NCBI GenBank assembly: GCA_041652155.1
Contig: JBAZHV010000005.1
Span: 1-53,807 of the forward strand
Direction: 5' to 3'
DNA length: 53,807 nt
Source: CAIMDX01 sp041652155
Lineage (GTDB): Bacteria; Patescibacteriota; Minisyncoccia; Minisyncoccales; JAQTVQ01
Positions 16,748-24,712 of this stretch are shown here, in pieces. The notes below the pieces were generated by a model that worked only from the letters and a program-made list of their open reading frames with translations, ran no database searches and was not told where the DNA came from. Every line of letters begins with the position of its first letter. Position 1 is the first letter of the stretch. Both the position numbers and the translations under genes were made by a program.

Positions 16748-16822
16748 TCAGAAGTCGGAGCTTCGCCAAGGATCAATATCTCTTTGCCAGGCATTTAAAT
16801 TATTGGCAGTACTAGAATCCAT
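16748..16822 (-). CDS. Trp-codon leader peptide upstream of trpS
   Basis: 24 codons from the ATG at 16822 (an ATG at 16834 in the same frame overlaps the -10 box). The peptide has Trp at 12 and 19, in NLNAWQRD and IDPWRSSDF, then TGA. The second Trp codon touches the antiterminator segment at 16757-16766. Stalling at Trp12 would leave that segment free. A ribosome at the stop codon would cover it and let the terminator form. This is the layout of a classical attenuation leader, inferred from sequence only. Confidence 0.6.
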   Translation of the reverse strand: MDSSTANNLNAWQRDIDPWRSSDF

Positions 16823-16832
16823 AATAATGTCC

Positions 16833-16861
16833 ATATTACCTGATGCAAAAGATATTGTAAA
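16833..16861 (-). promoter_or_regulatory. Promoter of the trpS leader
   Basis: On the minus strand TTTACA (16861-16856) and TAATAT (16838-16833) are exactly 17 bases apart, immediately after the stop codon of the aldehyde dehydrogenase gene. The predicted start is within a few bases of the leader ATG. Confidence 0.65.
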
Positions 16862-16870
16862 CCAAACGAT

Positions 16871-18247
16871 CTAAAAGTTGGAAATTATCCCCCAGATATT
16901 CCTTATCAATCCCAATTTGTTGCCATAGGGAGGATAGACCATTTTTATTTCCGGACGGAACGACTTGTTCAGAACGCTCTTTTTATATGAAAAAGCGTCA
17001 AAAGAAGCCCTTCCGTGATAGCTGCCCATTCCGCTTTCTCCCACTCCCCCGAACGGCAAATTGCGGTTGAGGTTGTGGAAAAGGGTCGCGTTGATGCAAA
17101 CTCCGCCCGAAGAAGTTTGGGAAACGATCCTTTCTTGAGCTTCTTTATCTTTGGAAAAAAAATAGAGGGCCAACGGTTTTGGCCGGCTGTTTATCCCCAA
17201 GATAACGTCCGACAGATCGTCATATTCGATGATCGGAAGGATGGGTCCGAAGATCTCTTCCTGCATTATCGGATCTTCCCAGCTGACGCCCTTGATCACT
17301 GTCGGCGCGATATAAAGTTTTTCCTTATCGGTTTGGCCTCCAACAACTATTTTCCCTTTGCCTAAGAGCTTGGAAAGGCGCTCAAAATGCGCTTCGTTCA
17401 CGATCCTCGCGTAATCCGGGCTGGAGATGGGATCGGATCCATAAAATTCTTCGAGGCATCTCTTCAACTTACTGATCAGATCTTCCTTCATCCCCCTCGG
17501 AACGAATATATGGTCGGGAGCTATGCAAGTCTGCCCGGCATTCACGTATTTTCCCCAAGCGATCCTTCTGGCGGCTGTCTCCATATCCACTTGCTTGCCA
17601 ATAATACAAGGATTTTTTCCTCCCAATTCCAATGTCAGCGGAGTCAAATTCCTGCTGGCGGCCTGCATAATGATCTTTCCGACCGCAACGCTTCCGGTAT
17701 GGAAAATATAATCGAATTTTTCGTCCAAAAGAGCCTGCGCCGTTTCCGGTCCTCCTTCCACGACAGCGACATACTCTTCGTCGAAAACTTCTTTTATTAT
17801 TTCCGCGATCAGTTTGGAACTGTTTTTGGAAACTTCCGAAGGTTTGACGACGGAACAGTTGCCGGCGGCAATGGAACCTATCAAGGGACAAAACGTCACC
17901 GAAAACGGATAGTTCCAAGTCCCCAGGATCAAAGAAACGCCGTAAGGCTCAAGATATATGTAGCTATTGCCTCGGAAGCTCATCAAGGGGGTTTTCACTT
18001 TTTGGGGCTTCGCCCAAGAACGGAGGTTTTTGATCGCGTAGTTTATTTCCTCCACTACGGCGCCTATCTCGGCCATATAAGATTCGACGGGCGACCTGCC
18101 CAAGTCTTTTTTCAAGACTTCGATAATGTCTTTTTCTCTTTTAAGATAAACCTCCTTGAGCTTTTTTAGCTTTTCAACGCGAAAGTCCATGCTCCTCGTT
18201 TTTCCGCTGAAGAAATACTCTTTTTGCTTTTCTATTATTTTTTTCAT
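16871..18247 (-). CDS. Aldehyde dehydrogenase, class 3 / fatty aldehyde type
   Basis: 458 residues. The NAD-binding half has WNYPFSVTFCPLIGSIAAGN, HTGSVAVGKIIMQAASR and LTLELGGKNPCI, which carries the general-base Glu. The catalytic Cys is in NAGQTCIAPDHIFVP. EEIFGPILPI and LPFGGVGESGMGSYHG near the C-terminus are signatures of ALDH3-like enzymes such as fatty aldehyde or coniferyl aldehyde dehydrogenases. The C-terminus has a short hydrophobic end (LGLIRNIWGIISNF), which in this class can bind membranes. It oxidises aldehydes to acids with NAD(P)+. The physiological substrate is unknown. Single gene. Confidence 0.93.
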   Translation of the reverse strand: MKKIIEKQKEYFFSGKTRSMDFRVEKLKKLKEVYLKREKDIIEVLKKDLGRSPVESYMAEIGAVVEEINYAIKNLRSWAKPQKVKTPLMSFRGNSYIYLEPYGVSLILGTWNYPFSVTFCPLIGSIAAGNCSVVKPSEVSKNSSKLIAEIIKEVFDEEYVAVVEGGPETAQALLDEKFDYIFHTGSVAVGKIIMQAASRNLTPLTLELGGKNPCIIGKQVDMETAARRIAWGKYVNAGQTCIAPDHIFVPRGMKEDLISKLKRCLEEFYGSDPISSPDYARIVNEAHFERLSKLLGKGKIVVGGQTDKEKLYIAPTVIKGVSWEDPIMQEEIFGPILPIIEYDDLSDVILGINSRPKPLALYFFSKDKEAQERIVSQTSSGGVCINATLFHNLNRNLPFGGVGESGMGSYHGRASFDAFSYKKSVLNKSFRPEIKMVYPPYGNKLGLIRNIWGIISNF

Positions 18248-18495
18248 TTTTTAAAAATTGGTAAAGAGCTATTCTCGGTCGATAAGCCGAAATAGCTTGA
18301 CCTACCAACCGGTTATTAGGAACAATATATAATGTCTGGTTGATTTTATCAAGACGTCTCTTGGCGAGCTTGTAGGAATTAGCTTGTAGCTTGCAGGGGT
18401 CTTGCCTCCGCCAGTTGGCGGATCTCTCAAGCGAGCATTTGTTGTGTTGCCTAACCCGAATTGCTATAATTTATTTATAAATTTTTCTAAATTTT

Positions 18496-19311
18496 ATGAT
18501 TCCGCTGCTCCAACCAAAATTTAAGCTCGCGATACGAGTCATACCCATTCTTCTGGTCATAGGCTCTTTGAAAATGGCCGCCCATTATTACGGTCTGGAA
18601 TTCCTTTCCTTGAACACCATCTTTACCGCCCTTATCTCGGCCAATATCTTTCTGATCAGCTTCAATATCTCCGGAGTATTGGCCGATTTCAAAGAAGGAG
18701 AAAAACTCCCCGCGGAAATGGCGTCATGCATCGAAGCCATCGCCGACGAATGCGCCTATATTTATAAAAGCAAAGGGGCGCAAGCCGGAAGAGCGGGATT
18801 TATTTATTGTATGGATCTTACGAACCAAACGCTCGACTGGCTGTACAGAAAAGCTCGAACGAAAACGATTATGGAAAAGATAGCCGGATTCACCGATCAA
18901 TTTCTGGCGATGGAACCCTATAGCCAAACGTCATTTCTGAGCAGATTAAAACACGAACAATCGGAAGCCAGAAAAACAGCCTTGAGAATACACTACATCA
19001 GGGAAATCCATTTTTCGGAAGCGGCGTACGCGATCGCCGAGATCATTACTTTTATGCTCGCGGCGGGAATGATCTTCCTAAGCCTGGATCCTTATTACGA
19101 AAGCCTCTTTCTCACGCTCTTTGTGTCTTTTATTCTCATCTATATGCTGATGCTTATTCGAGACCTGGACGATCCTTTCGCCTATTACGACAAAAAACGC
19201 TCCATAGAAGAAGTATCCCTCCATTCCCTCGAAACTCTTAAAACCAGGCTTGCAAACCGATGCGAAGAGATGGATATCATCCCTCCGTCCGCAGATGCAA
19301 ATATCCAATAA
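18496..19311 (+). CDS. Bestrophin-like (DUF4239-type) membrane protein
   Basis: 271 residues. Two membrane helices near the N-terminus (about 13-30 and 40-60) and two near the C-terminus (about 180-200 and 205-222) enclose a soluble helical domain of about 120 residues. The phrase MLIRDLDDPFAYYDK after the last helix is the typical close of DUF4239/bestrophin-like proteins, which are proposed anion channels or of unknown function. The N-terminal phrase ANIFLISFNISGVLADFKEGE also fits. Expressed alone, with a very strong bidirectional terminator behind it. Confidence 0.7.
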   Translation: MIPLLQPKFKLAIRVIPILLVIGSLKMAAHYYGLEFLSLNTIFTALISANIFLISFNISGVLADFKEGEKLPAEMASCIEAIADECAYIYKSKGAQAGRAGFIYCMDLTNQTLDWLYRKARTKTIMEKIAGFTDQFLAMEPYSQTSFLSRLKHEQSEARKTALRIHYIREIHFSEAAYAIAEIITFMLAAGMIFLSLDPYYESLFLTLFVSFILIYMLMLIRDLDDPFAYYDKKRSIEEVSLHSLETLKTRLANRCEEMDIIPPSADANIQ

Positions 19312-19322
19312 ATAATTTCGCG

Positions 19323-19354
19323 TTTAAAAACTCCCCGCGCGGGGAGTTTTTAAA
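19323..19354. terminator. Perfect bidirectional terminator
   Basis: A 32-base perfect palindrome with arms TTTAAAAACTCCCCGC serves both the plus-strand bestrophin-like gene and the minus-strand SPFH operon. Confidence 0.92.
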
Positions 19355-19377
19355 TACTGCGGCTGGAAAATATCGGC

Positions 19378-20289
19378 CTAAGAAAGTCCGGGTTCTTTTT
19401 CCGCGGCTAACAGCTGGGTCAATATTTCGTTCTTTGATCCTTCCGGTATCAGGGTCAAAGAATTATCCCCTTCGGTGATCCTTTGGTATTCCAGAATATC
19501 GAACATAGTCGAGAGGATCTCGGGGTCTTTTGATATTTTTTGAATGGTTTCGCTTACGATCTTGGGATGCATACTCGCGGCTCTGGCAAATTCCACCGAA
19601 GCTTCTTGTTCGGCCTTGCTCTTGATTATATTGACCTGGTTCAGTCCGTCCTGCTTTATGGCCGAAGTAACCTGCCTCAAACGGTTCACCACTTTTCCTT
19701 CGATCTGTTTAACCATATCATCGTCGCGAAAATGAACCTTGCGGATGTAAACCGATCCCAGTTTGTATCCCCACTGTTTTGATTCCGCCGAAACGTCTTC
19801 TCTGACGGACTGGCTCATGGAATGGCGGTTGACCAACATTTCAAGCAAAGGCAAATTGCTCAAATGCTTGATGGTCGCATTTTTGACATTGGCGCTAAGC
19901 GATCCCTGAGGATCGACATTTTTAAAAATATGAGCCACCGGATCGGTGATGAACATCTCGCACCACACGCCGATGCCCATAGGAGTCCCTTCTTCCGAAT
20001 TGACGGGAATGCTCCTTAAATATTCCTGGTCAAGGCCCAAATTGCGGGTGTACGATCTTCCCAGCCAATTCACGAAAAACGCTTTCCATCCAAGCTCCGT
20101 CCAAAGAAAATGAAAGCCCGGCCGGTCAAGCACGCCTACAATATCTCCGAACAAAACATAAACCCGGGCTTCCTTCTCGCGAATGGTCGTATAAAAACCG
20201 AATACGGTCCCCAATATCCTTAATATGAATTCTCCAAATAAAAGAGTTGAGAAAACTCCGATCGCTATGATGATTGTTGGTATTTCCAT
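19378..20289 (-). CDS. SPFH/Band 7 domain protein, second of a pair
   Basis: 303 residues. An N-terminal membrane helix (about 5-30) is followed by an SPFH domain (YVLFGDIVGVLDRPGFHF, then the central strands to about 215) and a helical tail with an alanine-rich coiled-coil stretch (IIKSKAEQEASVEFARAA). SPFH proteins form ring-like membrane assemblies that organise lipids or control proteases such as FtsH. The gene starts five bases after its upstream partner, so the two are co-transcribed and probably form a hetero-oligomer like HflK/HflC, though sequence similarity to those is general. Confidence 0.85.
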   Translation of the reverse strand: MEIPTIIIAIGVFSTLLFGEFILRILGTVFGFYTTIREKEARVYVLFGDIVGVLDRPGFHFLWTELGWKAFFVNWLGRSYTRNLGLDQEYLRSIPVNSEEGTPMGIGVWCEMFITDPVAHIFKNVDPQGSLSANVKNATIKHLSNLPLLEMLVNRHSMSQSVREDVSAESKQWGYKLGSVYIRKVHFRDDDMVKQIEGKVVNRLRQVTSAIKQDGLNQVNIIKSKAEQEASVEFARAASMHPKIVSETIQKISKDPEILSTMFDILEYQRITEGDNSLTLIPEGSKNEILTQLLAAEKEPGLS

Positions 20290-20294
20290 ATAGC

Positions 20295-21284
20295 TTATTT
20301 CTTTACTTCTAAAATGATCTTCTTGGCTTTCGACAACAAAGCAAGCCGCACGTTGCGGAGATAAACGGATAGGGTTTTCTTGTCTCCGGCCTTTATCGCG
20401 CTCAATTGCGCCGCGAGCTGGTCCAAAAGCTGGACTTCCGCTTGCGCTTTAAGAGTTTCGATCTCTACCGCTTTCCTCGACTGCACTATCCTCTGATCGG
20501 CTCCGGCTTGCGCCAAGCTTATTTCCGAAGAAACCTGGTTATGCGCCGTATTGATGGCCGCGAGAGCCGATTCCACCTCCTGCGGCGGCTCGATATCGGT
20601 GATAAGAGCGGCATCAAGAGTGATCCCGTAACGGGCGGCGGAAGATTTGCACTCTTCTTCCATATGCCGGTTCAATTCGCCGAGATTCTTTCTCAGATCA
20701 TTTATCGAAATTCCATAAACTCCGGGCAGCGAAGTTGAGATCGAAACCGGGTCGGAACTGTCTTTCTTGGGAGCTTCAAAATTGGCGATGCGTTCGCGAA
20801 GTATGGATATGAAATAACCCATCACATGGGCGATCGGATTCTGGATGCCGAAAAGAAACGCGTAAAGATTGCGTTCGGAAACGGCATAACGCATTTGTCC
20901 TTTCAAATTGATATTGAGCTGGTCTTTCGTGACCGCTTCCAAAACGGTATTTTGATTGTTCACGTAAGGATTTTCCGGGTCATAAGCTATGCTTAATAAA
21001 TTCGTGGCAACGGAAACCTTGTAAACCTCTTCCCAAGGAAATTTAAAATAAGGCCCTCCGGGTTTTACCACCTTAAGCTGCGGGAAATTATACCTGTCGC
21101 GCTCATCTTCGCTGAGCGAATTTAAAAAATCGGGATTATCGAGAGTGCTGGCTTCGCCCAAACGCTGGGCCCGGCCGAAAACTGTTTTTACCGCCCGCTC
21201 GTTCTGCTCTACCACGTAAAAACCCGTCAAAACAAAACGGACGATCAACCATGCCACGATCCCCCAAAAAATTCCCATCCACAT
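20295..21284 (-). CDS. SPFH/Band 7 domain protein, HflK-like, first of a pair
   Basis: 329 residues. A membrane helix at about 5-22 leads into YVVEQNERAVKTVFGRAQ, the standard start of the SPFH domain. GGPYFKFPWEEVYKV and the long helical region with ALAAINTAHNQVSSE and QAGADQRIVQSRKAVEIE complete the Band 7 layout. HflK-type proteins assemble with HflC-type partners into a cage around FtsH. No ftsH is in this window, so that role is an inference. The gene precedes the second SPFH gene in one operon ended by a strong terminator. Confidence 0.87.
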   Translation of the reverse strand: MWMGIFWGIVAWLIVRFVLTGFYVVEQNERAVKTVFGRAQRLGEASTLDNPDFLNSLSEDERDRYNFPQLKVVKPGGPYFKFPWEEVYKVSVATNLLSIAYDPENPYVNNQNTVLEAVTKDQLNINLKGQMRYAVSERNLYAFLFGIQNPIAHVMGYFISILRERIANFEAPKKDSSDPVSISTSLPGVYGISINDLRKNLGELNRHMEEECKSSAARYGITLDAALITDIEPPQEVESALAAINTAHNQVSSEISLAQAGADQRIVQSRKAVEIETLKAQAEVQLLDQLAAQLSAIKAGDKKTLSVYLRNVRLALLSKAKKIILEVKK

Positions 21285-21391
21285 ATTTCTTTGATCTACT
21301 TAAAAATTATTACGAATTAATTTTATTTGGATCTTTCCCCAAAAAATTCCAAAAAGTTCTTGAGAACCTCTTGCTTTCTTTACATCATATC

Positions 21392-21423
21392 AAAAAGCCG
21401 CCCCGTGATATACGGGGCGGCTT
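21392..21423 (-). terminator. Terminator of typA
   Basis: On the minus strand AAGCCGCCCCGT and ACGGGGCGGCTT form a perfect stem followed by TTTTT. Confidence 0.92.
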
Positions 21424-21431
21424 GTGGAAAA

Positions 21432-23243
21432 CTATTGAGGATTATTCTGATTTTCTACCCTTCTGGCGCGGATGCGATCCACTTCGATCAATATCTTTTT
21501 TCTCAATCTTACGATCTTGGGGGTTATTTCCAGATACTCGTCCTCATTCATCACCTCCAGCCCTTTTTCCAGAGTAAGGTTGATGCGGGGAGCAAGAATT
21601 ATAGCTTCATCGGCACCTTTCGATCTCACGTGAGTGAGCACTTTTCCTTTGGTCGGGTTGACCAGCAGATCGTTGCCTCTGGTAACATTGCCCACAACCA
21701 TTCCTTCGTAGATATCTTCGCTCGGGCCGATATATAAAGTGCCTCTTTCCTGAATGCCGCCGAGAGCATAGGTCAAAGCCTTGCCGGTCGCCATGGACAC
21801 CATCGATCCTACGGTATGATGTTCTATTTCTCCGATATGCGGACGAAAACCGATGAACTGGCTGCAGATCGTGCCTTCGCCGCGAGTATCGACAACGAAC
21901 TCCCCCCTGTATCCGAGGAATCCTCTGGTCGGTATTTCAAAAAGGATCTTGGTGTGGGTCTCTTCCGTTTTGATATCCGTTGCCAGCCCTTTTCTTCTGG
22001 CCATTTTCTCTATAACGCCGCCCATCATTTCGGTTGGCACATCCACGGTCACTTCTTCGAACGGTTCGAGTTTCACCCCGTCTTTTTCCTTAAAGACTAC
22101 GTGCGGCTGGGAAACCTGCATCTCAAAACCTTCACGCCTCATATTCTCCAGCAAGATAGCCAGATGAAGCTCTCCCCTTCCAAAAATTTTAAAATCTTCA
22201 TTTGAAGAAAAATCTATTTTCAATCCTACGTTGATCTCCAGCTCTTTCTTGAGCCTGTCTTTTATCTGGCGGGAAGTGAAAAATTTTCCGTCTCTGCCCG
22301 AAAGCGGAGAACTGTTCACAAAAAGGTTCAGCGAAATGGTAGGCTCATCAACGTTGATCGCGGTCAAAGCTTCTTCGGCCGGGTCGGCGCAAACCGTCTG
22401 GCCGATATCGATATCGGTCAGTCCGGCGATCATAACGATATCTCCCGCTTGCGCTTCGCTCACCTCCTGCCTTTCCAAACCGCGGAAGCTGAATATCTTG
22501 ATGATTTTCCCGAGCTTGGGATCCGGCGACAGCTGCGTTTTCACAAAAACATTCGTTTCCGGTTTTATGGTCCCGTGATATATCCTGCCTATGGCCAGTC
22601 TGCCCAAAAAATCGTCATAGCCGAGGTTGAAAGATTGGAACTTAAAAGGTTTTTTGTTCAGCTCATCCGAAGAAGCGGCCGGAACTTTCTTCAGGACGGT
22701 ATCCAGCAACGGGCTGAGATCGTTCGATTCGTCGCTTAAATTAAGTTTGGCTATGCCGTTTTTGGCGATGGTATAAACGACGGGAAAATCGATCTGCTCG
22801 TTATTGGCTCCCAAGTCCATGAACAAGGCGAATATCTCGTCCTGCACCCAATCGGGCCTGGCGGCGGGCTTGTCTATTTTATTGATGACCACTATCGGTT
22901 TCAATCCGAGCTGTAAAGCTTTCTTCAGCACGAATCTGGTTTGGGGCATCGGTCCGTCCGCGGCATCGACAAGCAAAAGGACCGAATCGATGGATCTCAA
23001 AACGCGCTCCACTTCCGAACTAAAATCGGCGTGTCCGGGAGTATCCACCAAATTTATTTTCGTGTCTTTATAAGCGATGGACGCGTTTTTGGAATAAATG
23101 GTGATCCCGCGCTCTCTTTCCAGATCGTTCATATCCATGCTTACTCCTTCTCCGCCCACTCCGGCCTGGCGCAGCAAAGCATCGGTCAAACTGGTTTTTC
23201 CGTGGTCAACGTGCGCGATGATAGCGATATTTCTGATCTCCAT
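21432..23243 (-). CDS. typA: GTP-binding protein TypA/BipA
   Basis: 603 residues, full length for the family. G1 is AHVDHGKTS (10-18), the switch carries RERGITI, G3 is DTPGHADF, and G4 is NKIDKPAARP. Domains II and III follow, then the BipA-specific C-terminal domain (GFLGYRGEFVVDTRGEG, LLVNPTKGKVLTHVRS). It is a translational GTPase that acts on the 50S subunit during assembly and stress, such as cold. Its promoter region has an inverted repeat around the -10 box and a hairpin in the leader. Confidence 0.97.
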   Translation of the reverse strand: MEIRNIAIIAHVDHGKTSLTDALLRQAGVGGEGVSMDMNDLERERGITIYSKNASIAYKDTKINLVDTPGHADFSSEVERVLRSIDSVLLLVDAADGPMPQTRFVLKKALQLGLKPIVVINKIDKPAARPDWVQDEIFALFMDLGANNEQIDFPVVYTIAKNGIAKLNLSDESNDLSPLLDTVLKKVPAASSDELNKKPFKFQSFNLGYDDFLGRLAIGRIYHGTIKPETNVFVKTQLSPDPKLGKIIKIFSFRGLERQEVSEAQAGDIVMIAGLTDIDIGQTVCADPAEEALTAINVDEPTISLNLFVNSSPLSGRDGKFFTSRQIKDRLKKELEINVGLKIDFSSNEDFKIFGRGELHLAILLENMRREGFEMQVSQPHVVFKEKDGVKLEPFEEVTVDVPTEMMGGVIEKMARRKGLATDIKTEETHTKILFEIPTRGFLGYRGEFVVDTRGEGTICSQFIGFRPHIGEIEHHTVGSMVSMATGKALTYALGGIQERGTLYIGPSEDIYEGMVVGNVTRGNDLLVNPTKGKVLTHVRSKGADEAIILAPRINLTLEKGLEVMNEDEYLEITPKIVRLRKKILIEVDRIRARRVENQNNPQ

Positions 23244-23290
23244 AGATTGTTTTTAAAAATAAAATATTCCGCCGGGCCGGCGCCCTCAAA

Positions 23291-23311
23291 CAAAAAAACG
23301 CCCGCGGCGTA
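23291..23311 (-). terminator. Hairpin with T-run in the typA leader
   Basis: On the minus strand ACGCC-GCG-GGCGT is followed by seven T. It lies between the typA promoter and the typA start and also downstream of greA, so it may terminate greA, attenuate typA, or both. Confidence 0.7.
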
Positions 23312-23335
23312 ATTATTATTTTTTAATAAATAAAA

Positions 23336-23375
23336 TTAGCACTACAAATATAACATTTTTGAGTGCTATTGTCAA
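23336..23375 (-). promoter_or_regulatory. typA promoter with inverted repeat flanking the -10 box
   Basis: On the minus strand TTGACA (23375-23370) and TATATT (23352-23347) are 17 bases apart. The half-sites TAGCACTC (between the boxes) and AGTGCTAA (just after the -10) form an inverted repeat. They match the CIRCE half-sites bound by HrcA, but the gap is 16 bases, not 9. Confidence 0.65.
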
Positions 23376-23393
23376 AATGAAAAAACATAAGAG

Positions 23394-23870
23394 CTATGAC
23401 TCTCCATATTGCACCTTTAAAACCCTGTAAGCCGGACCGGAAGGGTTGTTGACGGACACCGACTCTCCGGCTTTGCGCCCCAAAAGCGCTTTGCCGACCG
23501 GCGATTCGTTGGAGATCTTGCCCTCAAAAGGATCGGCTTCCATGGTTCCGACTATTTTAAAATTCACTTTGTTGCCGGAACTGTCCCGCAAAAGGACATC
23601 GGCGCCCAAAGAGATGACATCCAGGTCCTTTTTCGGGGGCTTTATTATCTTATAGTTCTTCAAGATCGTATCAAGCTCCACAAGCCTTCTGTCCAAAAGC
23701 TCCATATCTTCTTTAAAAGACAAGTATTCAAGATCAACGTCTTCGGATTGGGCCACTCTGGGCATATCTCCATGAGTTTTGGCTTCCCTGGCCTCTTTAA
23801 GGCTCTCGAATTCCTTTTTCACTTTAGCCAGACCCTCTTTGGTCAAATAAAATTCTTGTTCTTGGGACAT
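23394..23870 (-). CDS. greA: Transcription elongation factor GreA
   Basis: 158 residues. The N-terminal coiled coil (about 1-75) contains YLTKEGLAKVKKEFESL and the acidic tip region MPRVAQSEDVDLEYLSFKEDMELLDRR. The C-terminal FKBP-like domain has NFKIVGTMEADPFEGKISNESPVGKALLGRKAGESV, the signature of the family. It rescues backtracked RNA polymerase by promoting cleavage of the 3' RNA end. The usual acidic tip residues are present (SEDVD in place of the common NAEY context), so activity is likely. The gene precedes typA on the same strand. Confidence 0.94.
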   Translation of the reverse strand: MSQEQEFYLTKEGLAKVKKEFESLKEAREAKTHGDMPRVAQSEDVDLEYLSFKEDMELLDRRLVELDTILKNYKIIKPPKKDLDVISLGADVLLRDSSGNKVNFKIVGTMEADPFEGKISNESPVGKALLGRKAGESVSVNNPSGPAYRVLKVQYGES

Positions 23871-23951
23871 ATTTGCTGCTGCCTATCTTTAAGAAACAAA
23901 TCTAAAATTTTTATAGCCTGATCATTATAGCTAACCAAGATTAAAATAAGA

Positions 23952-24662
23952 TTAAAGACCTGGCCACAATAAAAACAGGGATGCTTCGGCCGCCACAAAA
24001 CGGTAGCCCAAACCGCGCACGGTCTCCAATATTTTTTTTCTTTTTTGTTTCTCCAGCTTAAAGCGCAAACGATTGATGTAGACGTCCACGATATTGCTCA
24101 TCGAGTCGAAATTAAAATCCCAAATATTATCGATAATATTCTCGCGCGTCATTATCTGATTGGGGTGGCGCATAAAATATTCTAAAAGCCTGAATTCCTT
24201 AAGAGTAAGCTTCATCTCTCTGCCGCTATAGGCAGCCTCCATTGTCGCGGGATTTAAAACCAGATCTCCGGCTTTCAACTCCACGGGCAGCATCGTTTGC
24301 GGCCGGCGCGTAAGAGCGCGAATACGGGCCAGCAGTTCTTTGGGCTGGAACGGCTTAACGATGTAATCGTCGGCTCCGGCATCCAAAAGCGCCACCTTGT
24401 CTTCAATACTGCCCCGGGCGGTCAGAATAAGTATCGGCAGCATTATTTTTGCACGGCGCACGTTCTCGCAAACCTCCAAGCCGCTTTTTTTTGGCAGCAT
24501 AAAATCGCAGATCACCAGATCATAATCTTGGGAATGCATCTCTATCCTTTTCTGGCCCTGCTCGCCGTCAAGCACGTAATCGGCCGCGTATCCTTCTTTG
24601 GCAAGGCTCAGCTGAAGCATTTTTGCCAAATTTTCTTCATCTTCTATGATAAGGATTTTCAT
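23952..24662 (-). CDS. OmpR/PhoB-family response regulator
   Basis: 236 residues. The receiver domain (1-120) has acidic Glu7-Asp8-Glu9, the phospho-acceptor Asp53 in VICDFMLP, the LTARG Thr/Ser and the VKPF lysine. The winged-helix DNA-binding domain (130-228) has the LTLKEFRLLEYFMRHP start and the VDVYINRLRFKLE recognition region ending GLGYRFV. The last ten residues (AEASLFLLWPGL) are extra to the family. No histidine kinase is nearby, so it is an orphan regulator that relies on a distant partner. Confidence 0.93.
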   Translation of the reverse strand: MKILIIEDEENLAKMLQLSLAKEGYAADYVLDGEQGQKRIEMHSQDYDLVICDFMLPKKSGLEVCENVRRAKIMLPILILTARGSIEDKVALLDAGADDYIVKPFQPKELLARIRALTRRPQTMLPVELKAGDLVLNPATMEAAYSGREMKLTLKEFRLLEYFMRHPNQIMTRENIIDNIWDFNFDSMSNIVDVYINRLRFKLEKQKRKKILETVRGLGYRFVAAEASLFLLWPGL

Positions 24663-24712
24663 AGCGTTGAAAAACGATAGCGTTGGTATTATCCCGTTAA
24701 TTTTAATTTACC

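Noticed and set aside
18361..18440. Another tandem-arm hairpin unit (AGCTTGTAG copies)
   Set aside because: The copies are irregularly spaced and there is no matching inverted arm; only an independent CCGCCA/TGGCGG hairpin follows.
23336..23369. A true CIRCE (HrcA) operator
   Set aside because: The half-sites match but the gap is 16 bases instead of 9, so it was recorded only as an inverted repeat of unknown regulator.
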